A stretch of 64,000 nt of DNA from Bacillus sp. RAR_GA_16 (GTDB lineage Bacteria > Bacillota > Bacilli > Bacillales > Guptibacillaceae): assembly GCF_020165985.1 (NCBI RefSeq), contig NZ_JAIUKZ010000019.1:34356-98355 (forward strand), in the 5' to 3' direction. The notes beneath the pieces were generated by a model. That model had not been told where the DNA came from. It saw only the letters and a list, made by a program, of their open reading frames with translations, and did not search any database. Shown here in pieces: positions 8,996 to 17,053 of this stretch (its first letter is position 1; each line of letters starts with the position of its first letter). The position numbers were made by a program, and so were the translations under genes.

Positions 8996-9033
8996 AAAAG
9001 CAACATCGCTATGAATTGCGATGTTGTTTTATT
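8996..9033 (+). terminator. Terminator of the xerS-like gene
   Basis: CAACATCGC (9001-9009) pairs with GCGATGTTG (9018-9026) around an 8-nt loop, followed by TTTTATT. It lies 155 bp after the recombinase stop. The rest of the 8842-9209 gap shows no gene I can support. Confidence 0.8.
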
Positions 9034-9209
9034 CAACCCTGCATGTTCAATTAGGTTTCGAGATATCATGAAGTAGCCTATAAATTACTCCCCCATACAA
9101 AATAGAAATTACAATAGTACATGAAGTCGTAGCATAAGATATTTTCATTTTTAACTGCATTTGTTCAATAAACAGAGTTAATTAAGCAAACAAGTTACAA
9201 CCCTTTTAC

Positions 9210-10097
9210 TTATTCACCATCACCACCACTTGACTCAATATCCAAACCTTCTATGTTAGAATATAAACTTGGAATTAAATCGCATAATTTGCGTAGTTTA
9301 CTAACATTGGCATCTTTAGATGATGTTGAATTAAAAGCAGTATCTATATCCTTTTCTATTGCAATTAACGACTTGAATTTCTCACTTTCACTTGATTCTG
9401 TATAATATAGAATGGTTTTATACAGGCTAGATAATTTCACAAGATTGTAGAGTTCTATATATATTATATTTTTTAATTGTTCCTTGGTGGATTTCTCCAA
9501 ATCTAAATTCATGCCTTTGAAGATTTCTTCTATATCTATTTTTAATGTATCTAGTTCTGTTAAAACTGTACTTAATACTTGTTTAGCACGTGGGGAAAAC
9601 TGTTCTGTATTCCATTTATTAAACGATACAGGAAAGTATTTACTTGCAATTCTAGCTCCCTCTTCTGTTCGAATGAGCTCGGTTTCAATATCTTCGGGAG
9701 TATAAAAGTGAAACTCACCCTTTTTTTGTTGACTTATTGTCCTAACAGTTTTCGCTAAACTTTCAGTAACCGAAGTTGAATAAAATCCTATAAAACTTGA
9801 GCAGTTATACAGATTAAGTCTGTTTTCTAAATTAGATTCGTGAGGTGCACTTACACTTTTTCCTGATGGACCTGTATGAACATAGTGCTTACAACTCACC
9901 AACCAACTTATTTTTGTTTGCCCAAGTCTTCCTTGCCTAATCTCCTCAATGATTAAATCTCTGCCGCCATCGGGGCCATCATAAGGGCCATCAACAATTA
10001 CAAAACCTAAGAGTTTTAGAAAATCTCTGGCAAAATATTCGAACGTATTATTACTACCTCTCGAACTTTCAATTTCTTTAAAATTTAAAAAAGCCAA
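9210..10097 (-). CDS. Mrr-like restriction endonuclease-fold protein
   Basis: About 295 aa. The N-terminal ~130 residues have the PD-(D/E)XK nuclease layout of the Mrr_cat family: glutamate in FEYFARDFLKLLGF, acidic residues in DGPDGGRDLII, and the catalytic lysine in LVSCKHYVHTG. The C-terminal half is helical with no recognised domain. The TTG at 10097 is preferred because GGAGG lies eight bases upstream; a GTG at 10112 has no ribosome site. It is a single gene without a methyltransferase, which suits a type IV (modification-dependent) enzyme or a stand-alone defence nuclease. Nuclease fold is well supported, target unknown. Confidence 0.7.
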   Translation of the reverse strand: MAFLNFKEIESSRGSNNTFEYFARDFLKLLGFVIVDGPYDGPDGGRDLIIEEIRQGRLGQTKISWLVSCKHYVHTGPSGKSVSAPHESNLENRLNLYNCSSFIGFYSTSVTESLAKTVRTISQQKKGEFHFYTPEDIETELIRTEEGARIASKYFPVSFNKWNTEQFSPRAKQVLSTVLTELDTLKIDIEEIFKGMNLDLEKSTKEQLKNIIYIELYNLVKLSSLYKTILYYTESSESEKFKSLIAIEKDIDTAFNSTSSKDANVSKLRKLCDLIPSLYSNIEGLDIESSGGDGE

Positions 10098-10191
10098 ATT
10101 TTGTTCCTCCACTTCAATTAGTATTTAACCCCTCTTTTTTAGGCTTAAATGATTCAGTTCATGTGTTAAATGATATGGGGAAAATAGAGAA

Positions 10192-10213
10192 CATCTTAGG
10201 AAAGCCTAAGATG
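10192..10213 (-). terminator. Terminator after the 320-aa gene
   Basis: CATCTTAGG (10192-10200) and CCTAAGATG (10205-10213) form a perfect 9-bp stem with a four-base loop. Read on the minus strand the 3' side is TTCTCTATTTT. It sits 26 bp beyond the stop of the gene ending at 10239. Confidence 0.65.
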
Positions 10214-10238
10214 CCTCCGCATAAAGATTTAAAGTTAT

Positions 10239-11201
10239 TTAGCTAGCCGATTTTTCCACTAGTTCAATGAATTCTTGGTCCGTCAGTCGATTCGTGTGTT
10301 TTTTTGAAAGAAGCATACTTTGAATTGAAGCTCTGAATTGATCCATTAAAATAGGTACATTCTTTGACACTTCAAATACATACTCTTTGATGCTTTTTCC
10401 AGATTTTTTTATTTCAGTGGTACGAATATCTGTCTTCTTTACTTTTTTGGTTTTCTTGCCATTTTTGTCGAAGTCAATTCTGACTAGACCTGTTTCTTCT
10501 GCAAGGTGATCCTTCATTCTTTTTTCGAGTACTTGATAAGTACAGTATTGACCAGCTGAGTATCGATAGGTTTTCACGGCAATTTTCTTCGGGACCAGTA
10601 AAATAGGTTTAGTTTCACTGCTTACTAGTAATGGATAATCGCGACAGGTTTCCCATTGTTTTGTATGATTGTTCCAACAGGGTCCAATATCAATTTTCTC
10701 GTTTCCTAAAGGAATGTTGTGCTTTGCACACTGTTCTTTTGTAAAGTCCATTAGATGTTTTCGGATGATATTCGTAACCAAGTCGGATAACCGGTCTTCA
10801 CCGAAATTTTTGACTAAGACATGAAGGTCTTCTAACCGTTTCACTAATCCTTTTTCTATCATTTTATCGGCCACAACTCGTTTGAAAACTTCTGAAAGCA
10901 AATCCTTTGAGGCTCCGTTCCCCCGTGGTTTGCTTTTCGACAAGCCAAAACATGTTTCATTGGGTTCATGTCCTGAATCAAATAAGGCTTGTGCTTCACT
11001 TACCTTATTATTCTGGTACAAATCGATGATGTGTTGAAAAAATCCTGTAATTGTCTCAGATGCTTGTTTAAACCAAGGACCTTTTTCAATATGAATCCAA
11101 CAGGGGTCGATAAATAACTTCACATCAAATGCTGAATTTACATCTACAAAATCCAATTCTGCCTGCGACAAGCCTAACTGAAATTCTTCACTGATTCTCA
11201 A
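10239..11201 (-). CDS. Unknown 320-aa protein of the MORC/HNH island
   Basis: Starts at a TTG whose first bases overlap the stop of a 25-codon leader frame; GGGGG eight bases upstream is the ribosome site. The N-terminus (LGLSQAELDFVDVNSAFDVKLFIDPCWIH) has a conserved look but matches no domain I can name. The middle is helical and lysine-rich (KNGKKTKKVKKTD), and the C-terminal ~70 residues end in helices (VPILMDQFRASIQSMLLSKK). No membrane segment or signal peptide. It is the last gene of a minus-strand cluster with a GIY-YIG nuclease, a sigma-like protein, a MORC-like ATPase and an SRA-HNH nuclease, so a part in that putative restriction system is the best guess. Confidence 0.55.
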   Translation of the reverse strand: MRISEEFQLGLSQAELDFVDVNSAFDVKLFIDPCWIHIEKGPWFKQASETITGFFQHIIDLYQNNKVSEAQALFDSGHEPNETCFGLSKSKPRGNGASKDLLSEVFKRVVADKMIEKGLVKRLEDLHVLVKNFGEDRLSDLVTNIIRKHLMDFTKEQCAKHNIPLGNEKIDIGPCWNNHTKQWETCRDYPLLVSSETKPILLVPKKIAVKTYRYSAGQYCTYQVLEKRMKDHLAEETGLVRIDFDKNGKKTKKVKKTDIRTTEIKKSGKSIKEYVFEVSKNVPILMDQFRASIQSMLLSKKHTNRLTDQEFIELVEKSAS

Positions 11202-11275
11202 AGGGATTGTCCCCCTTTTCCAATCAGGCTGGAGCTAGCGTACGAGGTAACTGTTTTGTGATTTTGACTGTTCAT
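11198..11275 (-). CDS. 25-aa leader peptide coupled to the 320-aa gene
   Basis: ATG with GAGAGGAG nine bases upstream, 25 codons (MNSQNHKTVTSYASSSLIG...), and a TGA stop overlapping the TTG start of the next gene (TTTGA). The stop-start overlap and good ribosome site suggest translational coupling. The peptide itself has no recognised feature. Confidence 0.35.
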   Translation of the reverse strand: MNSQNHKTVTSYASSSLIGKGGQSL

Positions 11276-11300
11276 CTTTTTTTCTCCTCTCAATTTGTTT

Positions 11301-11480
11301 TTCTCACAAATTGTTATACATCGAGGAGGATTGAGTAATTCTATCAATATTATGAAATGGGTTATTTTACTTATTTAAAGTTCCATTTTAGTTTGATATG
11401 ATATACTCATTGAAATAGTTTACGATGCTTTTCTCAAACAGATGTTGGCGCATCAGTTTGAGCATAACAATTTGTGAGAA
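11301..11480. repeat. 17-bp perfect inverted repeat flanking a divergent regulatory region
   Basis: TTCTCACAAATTGTTAT (11301-11317) and ATAACAATTTGTGAGAA (11464-11480) are exact reverse complements 146 bp apart. A third, shorter CAATTTG copy lies at 11291. The first copy is in the 5' leader of the 25-aa/320-aa transcript, the second near the 3' end of a candidate small RNA on the other strand. Could be paired operators for one repressor. Confidence 0.5.
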
Positions 11481-11507
11481 GGACACCTTTAAAGGTGTTC
11501 TTTTTTT
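11405..11507 (+). ncRNA. Candidate small RNA with its own promoter and terminator
   Basis: No reading frame fits this strand. TTTAAA and TATGAT with 17-bp spacing (about 11378-11406) give a plausible promoter. The region then holds a stem CTCAAACAGATG (11433-11444) / CATCAGTTTGAG (11451-11462) with one A-A mismatch, and ends in a hairpin GGACACCTTT / AAAGGTGTTC (11481-11500) followed by TTTTTTT. The terminator orientation shows that something is transcribed on the plus strand here, between two minus-strand genes. Confidence 0.45.
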
Positions 11508-11517
11508 ATTATACGAC

Positions 11518-11557
11518 ACATTACGTATAGTCAATATCGTTATTACGTACGTAATGT
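11518..11557. promoter_or_regulatory. Operator-like inverted repeat with embedded palindrome
   Basis: ACATTACGTA (11518-11527) and TACGTAATGT (11548-11557) are exact reverse complements, and the right copy overlaps a 14-bp palindrome ATTACGTACGTAAT (11542-11555). It lies just past the 3' end of the GIY-YIG gene. Looks like a repressor binding site; the binder is unknown. Confidence 0.4.
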
Positions 11558-11644
11558 AATATTATTATATCCGATTTAAATCTCCTTTACAATAAAATAG
11601 TACATTTGTTCTGGAAAAATTTTTTTGAAATTAAAAAAGACAGC

Positions 11645-12046
11645 TTATGCTGTCTCTACTTGATTAGGAAACTCATTAATTCGATTCATTCTAATATTGT
11701 TAAAGCTGTTATAACAAAATGGACACGTTAGGGAACTATATTCAGGTGTAGCAGGATGAATTTTGTTAAGCAACATGTCCCGCAGGTTATGGTACAGGGA
11801 TGATTCTGAAATAAAACACTTTTCTTTTGAGTCGAATAGATAATACTCAAAGTAGTGTGCGTATTTCAGATAAGGATGGGTGATTAATCGGTTTCTTAAA
11901 TTGAGATCAGACCTCCCAATGTAAAAAGGAAAGGTCTGATTTCCAATCTTACGATATAAAACATAAGTTCCTTTTTTATATTCAGGAATGAGGAGACGAA
12001 TTAACCAAGGCTTAGTGGTATAAATTCTCGGTTGGAATCGTTCCAT
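11645..12046 (-). CDS. GIY-YIG nuclease-like protein
   Basis: 133 aa. The core GTYVLYRKIGNQTFPFYIGRSDLNLRNRL carries the two GIY/YIG half-motifs (GTYVLY and FYIGRS) and the conserved arginine, and ISESSLYH supplies the expected glutamate. Two cysteines near the C-terminus (CPFC) may form part of a metal site. A protein of this size is a single nuclease domain. The start shares its A with the TAA stop of the upstream sigma-like gene (TAATG), so the two are co-translated. Possible roles are DNA cutting in a restriction island or homing; the neighbourhood favours the first. Confidence 0.7.
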   Translation of the reverse strand: MERFQPRIYTTKPWLIRLLIPEYKKGTYVLYRKIGNQTFPFYIGRSDLNLRNRLITHPYLKYAHYFEYYLFDSKEKCFISESSLYHNLRDMLLNKIHPATPEYSSLTCPFCYNSFNNIRMNRINEFPNQVETA

Positions 12047-12537
12047 TATATTGCAGCCTTTAAACAGGCTTTGTATTCGGCTCTTGCTCTACTGATTTTT
12101 GTACGCATTTGTTTAATTGGTAGTTGATGCTCGTCTGATAGGCGCTGAGCACCACCTTCAGAGCTTAAAGAAGATAAGATGGCCTTCGTCAAATTATTTA
12201 AGCTAGCTTTTTGGATTTCATCTACTAGCTCAAATCGCCTAACCTCTAGCTCATCGGTTAATTCAGGTTCAATACATGCTATTGAATTGATACCTGCTTT
12301 CGTAGAGAGTGTTTCATGAAGCTTCATACGGGAGCGTAATTGCTTACCGGCGCTACCCATGGCATTATTTACAATTTGCTTTGGGCACCCTGTCTTTTCA
12401 GGTTTGTTGAGAACATAGTCTAGTGCCAGCTCAATACGATCCATTCCGTAGCTACCTTTTCCATACATGCTTTCCTTCTTACGCATTTCATTTAACAGTT
12501 CCAAACTCGCAATTACATCCTTACTCATTTCCATCAT
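12046..12537 (-). CDS. Sigma-70-like helix-turn-helix protein
   Basis: 163 aa. The C-terminal ~55 residues (LTKAILSSLSSEGGAQRLSDEHQLPIKQMRTKISRARAEYK) look like sigma region 4: a helix-turn-helix followed by the usual arginine-rich SRAR end. The N-terminal part is helical (ELLNEMRKKESMYGKGSYGMDRIELAL) and does not resemble region 2. It directly precedes, and is translationally linked to, the GIY-YIG gene. A regulator of the island is the likely role; similar small sigma-like proteins occur as late-gene activators in phages. Confidence 0.5.
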   Translation of the reverse strand: MMEMSKDVIASLELLNEMRKKESMYGKGSYGMDRIELALDYVLNKPEKTGCPKQIVNNAMGSAGKQLRSRMKLHETLSTKAGINSIACIEPELTDELEVRRFELVDEIQKASLNNLTKAILSSLSSEGGAQRLSDEHQLPIKQMRTKISRARAEYKACLKAAI

Positions 12538-12761
12538 AGCCTCTCCATTCTTAGTGTCCGCTGTAGACAGTCGGTCACTTGATTTTGAGTTTCGTTTTGA
12601 TGTGTTTAAACTGTATCCGCCAAAATGGTCGGTTACGTGATGACAAGGAAGAATATACCACCTTTTCTGAAAATTAGCAATATGTCCCTTCCTGCTTGAT
12701 GACTAACAAACCAATACTGCTCTCATCCCTATTGGGGGACAAGAGTGGTAAAAATTTCATA

Positions 12762-12794
12762 AAAAAAGAAAACGCCCTAAGGACGTTTTCTTTG
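12762..12794 (-). terminator. Terminator between the MORC-like gene and the sigma-like gene
   Basis: AAAGAAAACG and CGTTTTCTTT pair across CCCTAAGGA, with a run of A on the left that becomes a T-run on the minus strand. It starts just after the MORC-like stop at 12798 and separates that gene from the next unit. The 12538-12761 gap shows no further gene. Confidence 0.75.
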
Positions 12795-12797
12795 GTA

Positions 12798-14513
12798 TTA
12801 AAATGAGCGCAGCATTTCTCTCACATAGGAAGATGAGAATTGAGACCAGTAGGATCGTAAATCTGAATAAACATCGTCAGGATGCATATGCATGTTTTCA
12901 GCTTTGGCGTAAGCCATAAACAAAATGTCAATTGCCCCTTCAACTTTGACTGCTAGCTCCTGTATTTCAGTTGAATCCAAGTCTGTGTTATTTCCTTTAG
13001 AAATTTCTTTAATTGGGTTGTAGATTTCACTAATGAAAGGGTGGCGTTGATTTATTTTCACAACGGCACGTCCGTTTAAATGCGTAATATCAAATAACTC
13101 TTTTCCAGGCCATGATGAGTCTACCAGTGTAATTGCTTGTTGTTCGATTTGAGTTCTCATATTATTAGCGAGGTCCTGATCCGTACTTTCATTTACACCA
13201 ATATCTTGAAGAATTTCTAAAATCGTCATTTGTTCCTGCTCTTTACTAGCTCCCATTCCTGCTCTACCAGGAATAGAAGTTTTCTCCACTTCTGTGACAG
13301 CTTTATTCGCGATAGTATGTTCAGTATCATTTTTTCTGGTATTCGTATTTGTTTCAGAAAAGAGTCGTTTGATTTCTTTTCTTGCTGCTCGAACAGGCTT
13401 ATCTAGAGAATCCTTAATTGCTTTTCTTAATTTACCGACGGGTACAGCACCTCGTTTGACGTTTCGTACTTGGAAATATTCGTCTAACGTTGCTGGAAAA
13501 CTGATTTCGATACCAATAAATCGGTCAATGTTTTCGACTCGACCTGGCAATAGTCTTGGTATCACATCAAAATAGATCTCTCTGCCATTTCTCATAATGG
13601 TAATACATCCATCATTGTCTCGAAGATAAAGCTCCTTATATCGAGAAGCTGAGCGTAAATGTCCCCCTTCTCCACTCACTCTACGTAACTCTTTAGGAAG
13701 AAGTGTTACGGTTAATATCACATTTTCATTACCAATTGGAATTTCTGAACGATCGATAACTTGTGCTGGTATGTGATCGCCGCCAAGTATCTTATTGACA
13801 CGAGGACTTTCCAATAGAAATAGTGGGTCATAAAGGTCAATGGTTTTCCCAGCTAATTGAATGCTCAACCCTTGATCTATATAAACGCGGAACGCTCTTG
13901 CTAAAAATTTCGTTAAATCTTGCATAGCTTCACTCACTGAATTTCCATACTTACCTTCGTTCTCTAAACGGTCAATTTTAGACCAGATAATTAAAGTACC
14001 TGACTCAAATGGTGTTTCTTTGTCCCAAGCCATATGATTTTCGTATTCAGCTGGAAAACCGTCTACTTCTTTTGCAATGATATGAGTTTGTTCGCCTTTT
14101 GCAATTTCATCTAAATCCAAATAGGCATGATAGTAGTTGTCATTACCTACTGGCTTTGTATAGATATCAATTCGTCTTCCTTGGCTTAAGGCTGCAGCTT
14201 TCATTCCTACTCCAAATCGTCCTAATCCTTTTCTTTGATTGTAGCGAGTGGAAAAGCCGATTTTTAATGTTTGGGCTAAGATCTCTGGCTCGATTCCCAT
14301 TCCGTCATCAGCGAACGCTATTGTTTCAATACTCTTTGTTTTTTTATGTTGATATGGTTCAATTTTTATAATTTGGCATCTTGCTTCAATTGAATTATCG
14401 ACTAATTCTCCTATTGCAGTGGACAGGTCAAACCCAGAATCTCTCCAGCTTTCTAATGCTTTATCAACCTGGAAAATATCTGATTGCATAATATCTAATG
14501 TCTTTTCGCTCAT
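12798..14513 (-). CDS. MORC-like GHKL ATPase
   Basis: 571 aa with an N-terminal GHKL ATPase domain: N-box ELVDNSIEA (~36-44), G1 box FADDGMGIEP (~67-76) and G2 box GLGRFGVGMKAAALSQG (~95-111). An S5-like transducer region follows, with FQVRNVKRGAVPVGKLRK near residue 355. The C-terminal third (from ~390) is helical. This is the bacterial MORC/Hsp90-like histidine-kinase-fold ATPase type found with restriction genes. A clamp-like ATPase that loads on DNA and activates a nuclease is the family picture. It has a GGAGGA ribosome site and lies 150 bp after the SRA-HNH gene on the same strand. Confidence 0.75.
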   Translation of the reverse strand: MSEKTLDIMQSDIFQVDKALESWRDSGFDLSTAIGELVDNSIEARCQIIKIEPYQHKKTKSIETIAFADDGMGIEPEILAQTLKIGFSTRYNQRKGLGRFGVGMKAAALSQGRRIDIYTKPVGNDNYYHAYLDLDEIAKGEQTHIIAKEVDGFPAEYENHMAWDKETPFESGTLIIWSKIDRLENEGKYGNSVSEAMQDLTKFLARAFRVYIDQGLSIQLAGKTIDLYDPLFLLESPRVNKILGGDHIPAQVIDRSEIPIGNENVILTVTLLPKELRRVSGEGGHLRSASRYKELYLRDNDGCITIMRNGREIYFDVIPRLLPGRVENIDRFIGIEISFPATLDEYFQVRNVKRGAVPVGKLRKAIKDSLDKPVRAARKEIKRLFSETNTNTRKNDTEHTIANKAVTEVEKTSIPGRAGMGASKEQEQMTILEILQDIGVNESTDQDLANNMRTQIEQQAITLVDSSWPGKELFDITHLNGRAVVKINQRHPFISEIYNPIKEISKGNNTDLDSTEIQELAVKVEGAIDILFMAYAKAENMHMHPDDVYSDLRSYWSQFSSSYVREMLRSF

Positions 14514-14663
14514 TTTTATCCTCCTAATTATTGAGTTAGCCTAATGGTCTATCTCAATATTTATTCTTCTTATCTCTATAGGGGGTGAGGAGACGAATAA
14601 ATTTCAAGAATTAAATTATTATTTTTAAATTCTTCCTTTTTTGAACAATGGAAGCAAATATTC

Positions 14664-15503
14664 TCATAAATCCATAGCCCTATAATCTTGTTCTTTTTGT
14701 GAAACTGTTGATAGTAAGAAACTATTATACTCTCTTCCATCAATGCCATAATGTACTCTTCTATGGCAATTCGGACAAATAGCTGCTACATTTTCTGGAT
14801 CATCAATACCGCCATCTGATAATTGCTTCAGATGATGAACCTCTAAAAATAGATTACCATCCTGTTTTACAAAAGGGGCATTTTCTCCACAAGCTTCACA
14901 TATCCCTTTTGCTCTTTTTAATGCGTATAGTTTTATTGCTGCTGCTCTTTTTCTTAGAATGTATGTACTAATCTTTTCAATACTATCATTGGATGCTTGT
15001 CCTTTAGCCAAACGTCTCAATTCCTGAATAGAGTTGCTTCTTAACTCATGTTCCTCTAATTCGAAGTCAATGTGATCGGTACGCTTTAAATGAAATATAA
15101 TCACTTGTCTAAGGTTTTGTGTATTGTCTGGTGCAAGCTGAGTTTCATAATTGATGTATGTCATTTCATCAATAAACTCAACCGTGCCACTTGATACATA
15201 ATTAAATAAGTAAATGGTTTTTTTATTCTGTTCGTGCTCACGGATCGCTTTATTTCCTTTTTTAAATTCCATGTCGCCTTTTTGTCCTTCACCAGTGTAG
15301 TTATAAATGGTCGAATCTTTGTTCCATCCATCCCTGTAACCATACTCTTTACCACTATCACCGGTGAAAATGAAGATATAAGGATGGTTTTTAGGCGTTG
15401 AAATTCCACCTTGCTGTTGCCCCCCATATATATCATGAATGTTGCGGCGTCTATAGTGCTTCCCTTTCTTGAATTTATTACCGAAATGCAGATCAACTAT
15501 CAA
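14664..15503 (-). CDS. SRA-like/HNH endonuclease (modification-dependent restriction type)
   Basis: 279 aa. Residues ~20-105 (IYGGQQQGGIS, FTGDSGKEYGYRDGW, YTGEGQKGDMEF, GNKAIREHEQ) match the pattern of the SRA-like base-flipping domain in ScoMcrA-type enzymes that read modified cytosine. The C-terminus is an HNH nuclease: CEACG, LEVHHLKQLSDGG, DDPENVAAICPNCHRRVHYG, with paired cysteines for zinc and the H-N-H residues in place. The combination indicates a type IV restriction enzyme cutting modified DNA. No cognate methyltransferase is near. Start ATG follows GGAGGGG. Its closest partner is the MORC-like gene downstream. Confidence 0.75.
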   Translation of the reverse strand: MIVDLHFGNKFKKGKHYRRRNIHDIYGGQQQGGISTPKNHPYIFIFTGDSGKEYGYRDGWNKDSTIYNYTGEGQKGDMEFKKGNKAIREHEQNKKTIYLFNYVSSGTVEFIDEMTYINYETQLAPDNTQNLRQVIIFHLKRTDHIDFELEEHELRSNSIQELRRLAKGQASNDSIEKISTYILRKRAAAIKLYALKRAKGICEACGENAPFVKQDGNLFLEVHHLKQLSDGGIDDPENVAAICPNCHRRVHYGIDGREYNSFLLSTVSQKEQDYRAMDL

Positions 15504-15983
15504 TAAATTCCCCTCCAGGTGTATCTTTTTCTAGTCACTGAATTAAGTTTTATATATTTAAGAATACCAATTAAAACCACTTTTTGGAAATGGGTTTTCT
15601 TTCAAAAAGTATGATAAGAGATAAGAGGTATTCATGTATATCCAGTCCCTTTTAACTCAAAAGATAGAAAATTAGAAGATCGTTTTAATCCAGGTTATCT
15701 AGAACATCAGAATTTTTTCCTCTTTATCCTAGAATAGAGAGTTGGTGGCTTTGTAAAATCAAATACTCAAAAGAAGGAGCATAATCCGTTATTTCTTTCA
15801 TCATAATAAGATTTTTCTCAATGATTCAAGCGTCTCTTCTACCTAACCTCCCTCTAACAAGTACTTCTCTTCCTCTTTAATGAAGTGCTTTCCCATCACT
15901 AGCAAAAAAATAAGAACATTTGTTCTTATGAAAGGTTGTGATTTTAAGTGTCCCCTCCCCTTTATTAAGAGAAGGAGGTTATT
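15504..15983. other. 480-bp non-coding gap ahead of the SOS cassette
   Basis: No supportable gene on either strand. It holds the divergent promoters of the HNH gene (minus) and the sigma gene (plus), and a LexA-type box at 15914-15925. The remaining sequence is AT-rich without an evident repeat. Confidence 0.5.
15914..15925 (+). promoter_or_regulatory. LexA box upstream of the SigO-like gene
   Basis: GAACATTTGTTC matches the Bacillus SOS consensus GAAC-N4-GTTC exactly and is extended symmetrically (AATAAGAAC ... GTTCTTAT). It lies 58 bp before the sigma gene start and predicts DNA-damage induction of the whole cassette. Confidence 0.75.
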
Positions 15984-16595
15984 ATGGAAAAACTTACACT
16001 TACCCAACAGCGACAAACCTTAGCAATGGAGCAACGTTTTACTTCTTTCTTTTCGCGGTTTGAAAAGGAATTAACGAATCCTCTGCTCAGAGGATTTTTT
16101 CAATCGGAGGATCACTCTCTTCTGTTGGTAAGGCTATTATGCTTTCCGACGTATGAAAATATAGTCGTTTTAAATGAAGCGTTTCGGCGCTTTTATATGG
16201 AGAAGCAGGTGACAGGATATCTCTCTAAACTGATTCATCATCAGGCGCGAGACTACACGAGTAAATACAAAAAAGACAAAGAGGCATGCTCCACCACGTT
16301 GGATCAGCCACTGAAGGCGGATGCTACCTCAACCTTTCTTGATCTCGTGTGTTCAGAAGAAGATGAATGCATCGACATCTTACTAAACACCATGACGACA
16401 CTACAACAACACGTGTCGCGCCCTGCCTTATATGAAGCGTTGAACAATCTGACACATCGCCAACAGGTGATCTTGAACCTTTATTTTTTAAAGGACTTTA
16501 CGCATAGGGAAATCGGTGACTATCTCGGTATATCTCAACAAAGCGTTTCTAAAACGTATCAAAAAGCGCTATCTCACTTAAGAGAGGCTATATAG
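15984..16595 (+). CDS. SigO (YvrI)-like sigma factor subunit
   Basis: 203 aa, AGAAGGAGG before the ATG. The C-terminal ~55 residues are a clear sigma region 4 (LTHRQQVILNLYFLKDFTH, REIGDYLGISQQSVSKTYQ, KALSHLREAI). The N-terminal half is helical and lacks an obvious region 2 -10 recognition helix. It is followed by a YvrJ-like peptide gene and a 79-aa RsoA-like gene. In B. subtilis yvrJ, sigO and rsoA form one locus whose two proteins together make a working sigma factor; here the trio is kept but the order differs and a LexA box replaces the known control. Targets are presumably the lytic genes downstream. Confidence 0.75.
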   Translation: MEKLTLTQQRQTLAMEQRFTSFFSRFEKELTNPLLRGFFQSEDHSLLLVRLLCFPTYENIVVLNEAFRRFYMEKQVTGYLSKLIHHQARDYTSKYKKDKEACSTTLDQPLKADATSTFLDLVCSEEDECIDILLNTMTTLQQHVSRPALYEALNNLTHRQQVILNLYFLKDFTHREIGDYLGISQQSVSKTYQKALSHLREAI

Positions 16596-16608
16596 GAGGA
16601 CGTATAGG

Positions 16609-16755
16609 ATGGATTATATCGATTGGATCAAAATGGTACCGGACGTGGGATTTCCAATCGTTCTGGTATTTTATCTCCTGTATCGATTGGAAAAAAGCAT
16701 GGAACATCTGCAGGATATGTTAGAAGATTTAATTTCTCTATTGAAGAAGAGGTGA
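16609..16755 (+). CDS. YvrJ-family small membrane peptide
   Basis: 48 aa, reading MDYIDWIKMVPDVGFPIVLVF and then a short basic/acidic amphipathic helix (YRLEKSMEHLQDML). The GFPIVxxxYLLxRxE pattern is that of YvrJ proteins: one membrane helix and a cytosolic coil. AGGAGGACGTATAGG lies before the ATG. It sits 13 bp after the sigma gene and four bp before the RsoA-like gene. YvrJ function is not known; in a lysis cassette a pore-like (holin-like) role is possible but unproven. Confidence 0.7.
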   Translation: MDYIDWIKMVPDVGFPIVLVFYLLYRLEKSMEHLQDMLEDLISLLKKR

Positions 16756-16759
16756 TGAC

Positions 16760-16999
16760 GTGTCGTTGTATGAGTTAGTTCATGAAGTAAAGAAAGGTAA
16801 CACAGAAGCTGCAGCTGAGATCGTTGCGCTGTTCGAACCAAAGCTGAAGAAGTTTAGTCGATCTCTTCCCGAGCATCAGCAGGAAGACTTGAGACAAGAA
16901 GTACGTTTGGAGATCGTTCGCGTTATTCATCGATTTGAAACGGATCGAACACCAGGTTTCTTTGAATTTCTCCAATCATTCGAAGTGGAAGGTTGTTAG
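16760..16999 (+). CDS. RsoA-like co-sigma factor
   Basis: 79 aa from a GTG start with GAGGTG upstream; 79 aa is also the size of B. subtilis RsoA. The sequence (LVHEVKKGNTEAAAEIVALF, EPKLKKFSRSLPEHQQEDLR, QEVRLEIVRVIHRF) resembles sigma region 2 in its helix that binds the beta' coiled coil. In the SigO/RsoA system RsoA supplies the region 2 function missing from SigO. The gene pair therefore probably forms a two-piece sigma factor. The last residues (SFEVEGC) leave the family pattern. Confidence 0.7.
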   Translation: MSLYELVHEVKKGNTEAAAEIVALFEPKLKKFSRSLPEHQQEDLRQEVRLEIVRVIHRFETDRTPGFFEFLQSFEVEGC

Positions 17000-17053
17000 G
17001 TTTTGCTTCTCTTCCCTCTTATATAGTATCAAGACATAAGGAGGATTGTGGGA

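Noticed and set aside
11464..11480. Resemblance of ATAACAATTTGTGAGAA to the lac operator
   Set aside because: Only short halves match and they are in a different arrangement; no LacI-family gene is present.
16609..16755. The 48-aa peptide as a BhlA/UviB holin
   Set aside because: The GFPIV...YLL.R.E pattern fits YvrJ better; a holin-like function stays only a possibility.
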